A stretch of DNA of 64,000 nt from positions 126,942 to 190,941 of the forward strand of contig JAQGDQ010000407.1 of the NCBI GenBank assembly GCA_030141605.1. The letters run 5' to 3'. The position numbers and the translations under genes were made by a program. Below the pieces are notes generated by a model. It saw nothing but the letters and a program-made list of their open reading frames with translations. It had not been told where the DNA came from and made no database searches. Shown one piece after another: positions 61,180-64,000 of the stretch (its first letter is position 1; the number at the start of each line of letters is the position of its first letter). The DNA is from Tubiluchus corallicola (lineage: Eukaryota > Priapulida > Priapulimorpha > Priapulimorphida > Tubiluchidae).

Positions 61180-63900
61180 CTTATTAGGTGATAACAAGCG
61201 TTTACCATCTTTCCCAAAACCGAGTATCTTTAGCTGGCGCTCTGACGTAAATACGCAATGAAGAGTGAGGTCTGGAATTCTCCCAGGAACGATGGTTATT
61301 GCATAAATTCGAGGTGCGAGTGCAAGATATGGTCTACCACCCATTAACTATGCATGCAACGTGCACTGGGCTTTTACACTAATATTATTGCTTCTTCCTG
61401 GTCACGGCACGCCTTCACCATTTACGCATGTATTTTTAATGCATCTCACTCCTAGTTGTCGTGTTTCATCAAACACTGACTCGAGTTAGAAAAATTGTGG
61501 GACAGCAAAACACATAATGCAGATGCATTTTAACCCATGACTGAAATTTTCGTTTATTTCCTTGTTGATTCACAATGATAAAATTTTGTGTCGCAGCCAT
61601 GTTGCCATACTAAGTTTAATGAGAAGCCACTTCATGTTAAACTACAATAACTTAATTATAAGTGACTGAAGCTTAAAGCATGATGCGGTTTAATAATTAG
61701 GACTGCGCTTTAGCTAAGGGATCAAACTAAATTTTGCTGGGAGAAGTAAAATGATACTGTCTTTGATAATACAGAATGGAAAAACATTTTTGCTGTGGCA
61801 AAAACAGAATTCACCAGCGTCTGGTCTTACATGATCATTTGTTTGCTCGTTCGTTCGTCAATTTGGTCGGTCGGTCGGTCATTCTTTCCTTTGTGTGTTC
61901 GTTTGTTGTTGTGAAGCACTCAGAGGTGAAACATCATACATCAACCATGTACAATCAATCATCGATACACAAACTTTCATTTAGCAATTTTTAAGTGTGT
62001 TCAGACTACTACTTTAGCCACTATGGTGTAATAATGATTTCAACTACATTAGCCACTACTTGCACGACACTTTTGCTGTTATTATTAGACGTGCGTAATA
62101 AAAGTAGAAACTGCAATAATACCTAATTTAATATAGTGCAGGAACTATGTTATGGGAATTTGGTGATATTTACAAACATACAGAGTAAGTGACAGTAGAG
62201 CTGCAATATAAACTCTGACTGGCAACGTAAACATTTTGAAATCATTTAATCTCGTTTATTGACTTGTGGTTGGCTCTCGGACTTACAAATATACAAGGTT
62301 GATCAAAACTCATTCTTGGGCAAGGAAAATATTATAAGATATGAACATGGTATGAACATGACATTGTTTAAAAGAAGTCCTTAAAAAGGTTTTCGATATT
62401 TCGAATGGTTCATCGCGCCATTTAGAAATAGCAAAAAGTCGAAAATGTTTTAGGACGTTTATAATAGTATACTGAACGCGGACATGATTCATATTCCATT
62501 TTAAGGGTTTGGAGGTATTATATCATAAGGTAGTAAAAGTTTTGTTAGGAGTTTACACCTAATGAACTGGTTCTTAATGAGACTGGAATGTCCAGTTTGA
62601 ACATGACGATTTTACAAAAACGCAAACAGTTTTTGTAATATGTACAATGTACATGTGATGCGATTTTGCAGTGTTTTTATTTTTATTTTTACAATAACTA
62701 CACTTAGAAAGCTAGGCTCATGCACAAATCAATATAAAGCGAATCAGCTTATAATTGGCAAGACGATTACGAACAACAATCTTTAAATAATCAGATTAAT
62801 TATATACTAATTTTTATATTATATGGAAATTGCATTCCACAATATTTTTGAACGACAATAGTTTCACTAACAGCAAACTCGCAATGAATTTGCGAATGTT
62901 TATTAACCTGTCTCAAGTTCTGCCATAAAGAAGTCGGTACTGATTTGTTTAGGAACAGAAATGCAGAAATATGAAAACTTTACAGTTAAAGCGTGGAAAC
63001 TAAGACACATTATAAGGGTAAATGTGTATCAAGGGCAATAGTAAACTAGTACTTTTTCAGTGTCACAGGCTTTCAAAAAGCAGGATTTATGACATATGCA
63101 TAAGAGAAGTTATATGCTGACAGAAGGTTATGAAATGTCATTTAGCTTAAAGAAAAAAGGTGCTCTTCCATGTGTTACAAGTGCATACCAGTTTGAAAAA
63201 GATCATTTTACAAAAACGCAAACAGTTTTCTGATAAAAACTTACACTCCCTTGGGTTCGAGGAGCATCTTGCTTTTGCTTTCAATTCGGTAAACGCGCTG
63301 TGTTCTAGGTAAAAAACCATTTTACAGCTTTTAACACGTATCAAAAAGCGACCAAGAATTTTTGAACAATTGTATTAAAGGAAAAGCACAAACAAAATGC
63401 GATAAACTCTACTTACGTTAAGCAGAATGCTGGCGTTGGTTCACTGACCAATTTATTTTGCAAATTTGCCAGATTCGTTAAAAATTAAATCCAGTCGTTT
63501 GATGCTCTTGTCTCATCGCGTAAAACTTGAGACAGGAAGGTGGCTCAGCCCTGTATTTGTAAGTACCTAGAATCTTAAGAATGTGAAACTTAAGTGCAGA
63601 AGATGAGGAGTACGTACTTTTGACGTGCAAGGAAACGAAATGTATAACAAACAAATGTAACGTGACTTTAAATACTTGGAATGACTTTTCAAATCTTGAA
63701 AGTGAAGTGTTAACTAAATTTGCTAATGGCTTTTCAGCTGAATTTTTCGGCATTAGTACTAATTTTTAAGGTTCATATCTGTATCTCTGGACTTAGCGAG
63801 AATATCTGTTTTCGTAGACTATTGCTGAAATGATTACTGTTATAAGTTATAACATAATAAGATGGCGAATAATAACATGGCGCTGGTCATATTTAATGAA
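61180..63900. other. Spacer, nothing recognised
   Basis: No gene was recognised. A 24-bp string ATTTTACAAAAACGCAAACA followed by GTTT occurs twice (near 62608 and 63206). A minus-strand open frame at 63753-63478 has no recognisable motif. Confidence 0.45.
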
Positions 63901-63907
63901 ACAATAA

Positions 63908-64000
63908 ACTATTACCATTACCACTACCACTACCACTACCAGCACCACTACCACTACCACTACCACTACTACTACTACGAACACCACCACCACTGCCACT
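63908..64000. repeat. (ACC/ACT)n trinucleotide tract, runs off the right edge
   Basis: TACCACTACCACTACCAGCA and similar units up to the window end. Confidence 0.93.

Overview
The window is metazoan nuclear DNA. It has small protein-coding exons (about 60-270 nt) joined by GT-AG introns of 0.3-3 kb, a low GC content, abundant microsatellites and minisatellites, and many transposon remnants. The gene content (a prominin, a pentraxin-fold secreted protein, an animal NIT-domain membrane protein and a pedal peptide/orcokinin-type neuropeptide precursor) points to a marine invertebrate bilaterian. The sequence alone does not fix the phylum.

Layout. 1-1704: the 5' end of a prominin-like gene on the minus strand, running off the left edge. 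4241-5610: a 17-bp minisatellite. 5665-12438: a seven-exon plus-strand gene for a 318-residue secreted pentraxin-like protein. 12439-17900: non-LTR and MITE remnants and simple repeats. 17941-27953: a seven-exon plus-strand gene for a 378-residue protein with two membrane segments enclosing a NIT (nitrate/nitrite-sensing type) domain; it stops 37 residues after the second membrane segment and has no kinase or cyclase. 29350-35400: decayed Jockey/CR1-like retrotransposons, a palindrome and microsatellites. 39657-40328: the main exon of a neuropeptide precursor on the minus strand with eight tandem FDxLGGxHLF peptides. It sits among four non-autonomous hAT-type elements (37580-45258), each with 8-bp target duplications. 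52408-52968: a complete 5S-rRNA-headed SINE with 12-bp target duplications. 56099-56410 and 59883-61175: 37-bp and 33-bp minisatellites. The last 3 kb hold no recognisable gene.

All exon junctions were derived by hand. For the two plus-strand genes the coding lengths sum to exact multiples of three across every splice (957 and 1137 nt including stop), and the prominin phases also agree, which is strong internal support. The main open question is whether the pentraxin and NIT genes are separate. Separate stop and start codons, a good Kozak ATG and membrane topology favour two genes. The most unusual element is the NIT protein without an output domain. Nothing indicates that the four genes act in one pathway.
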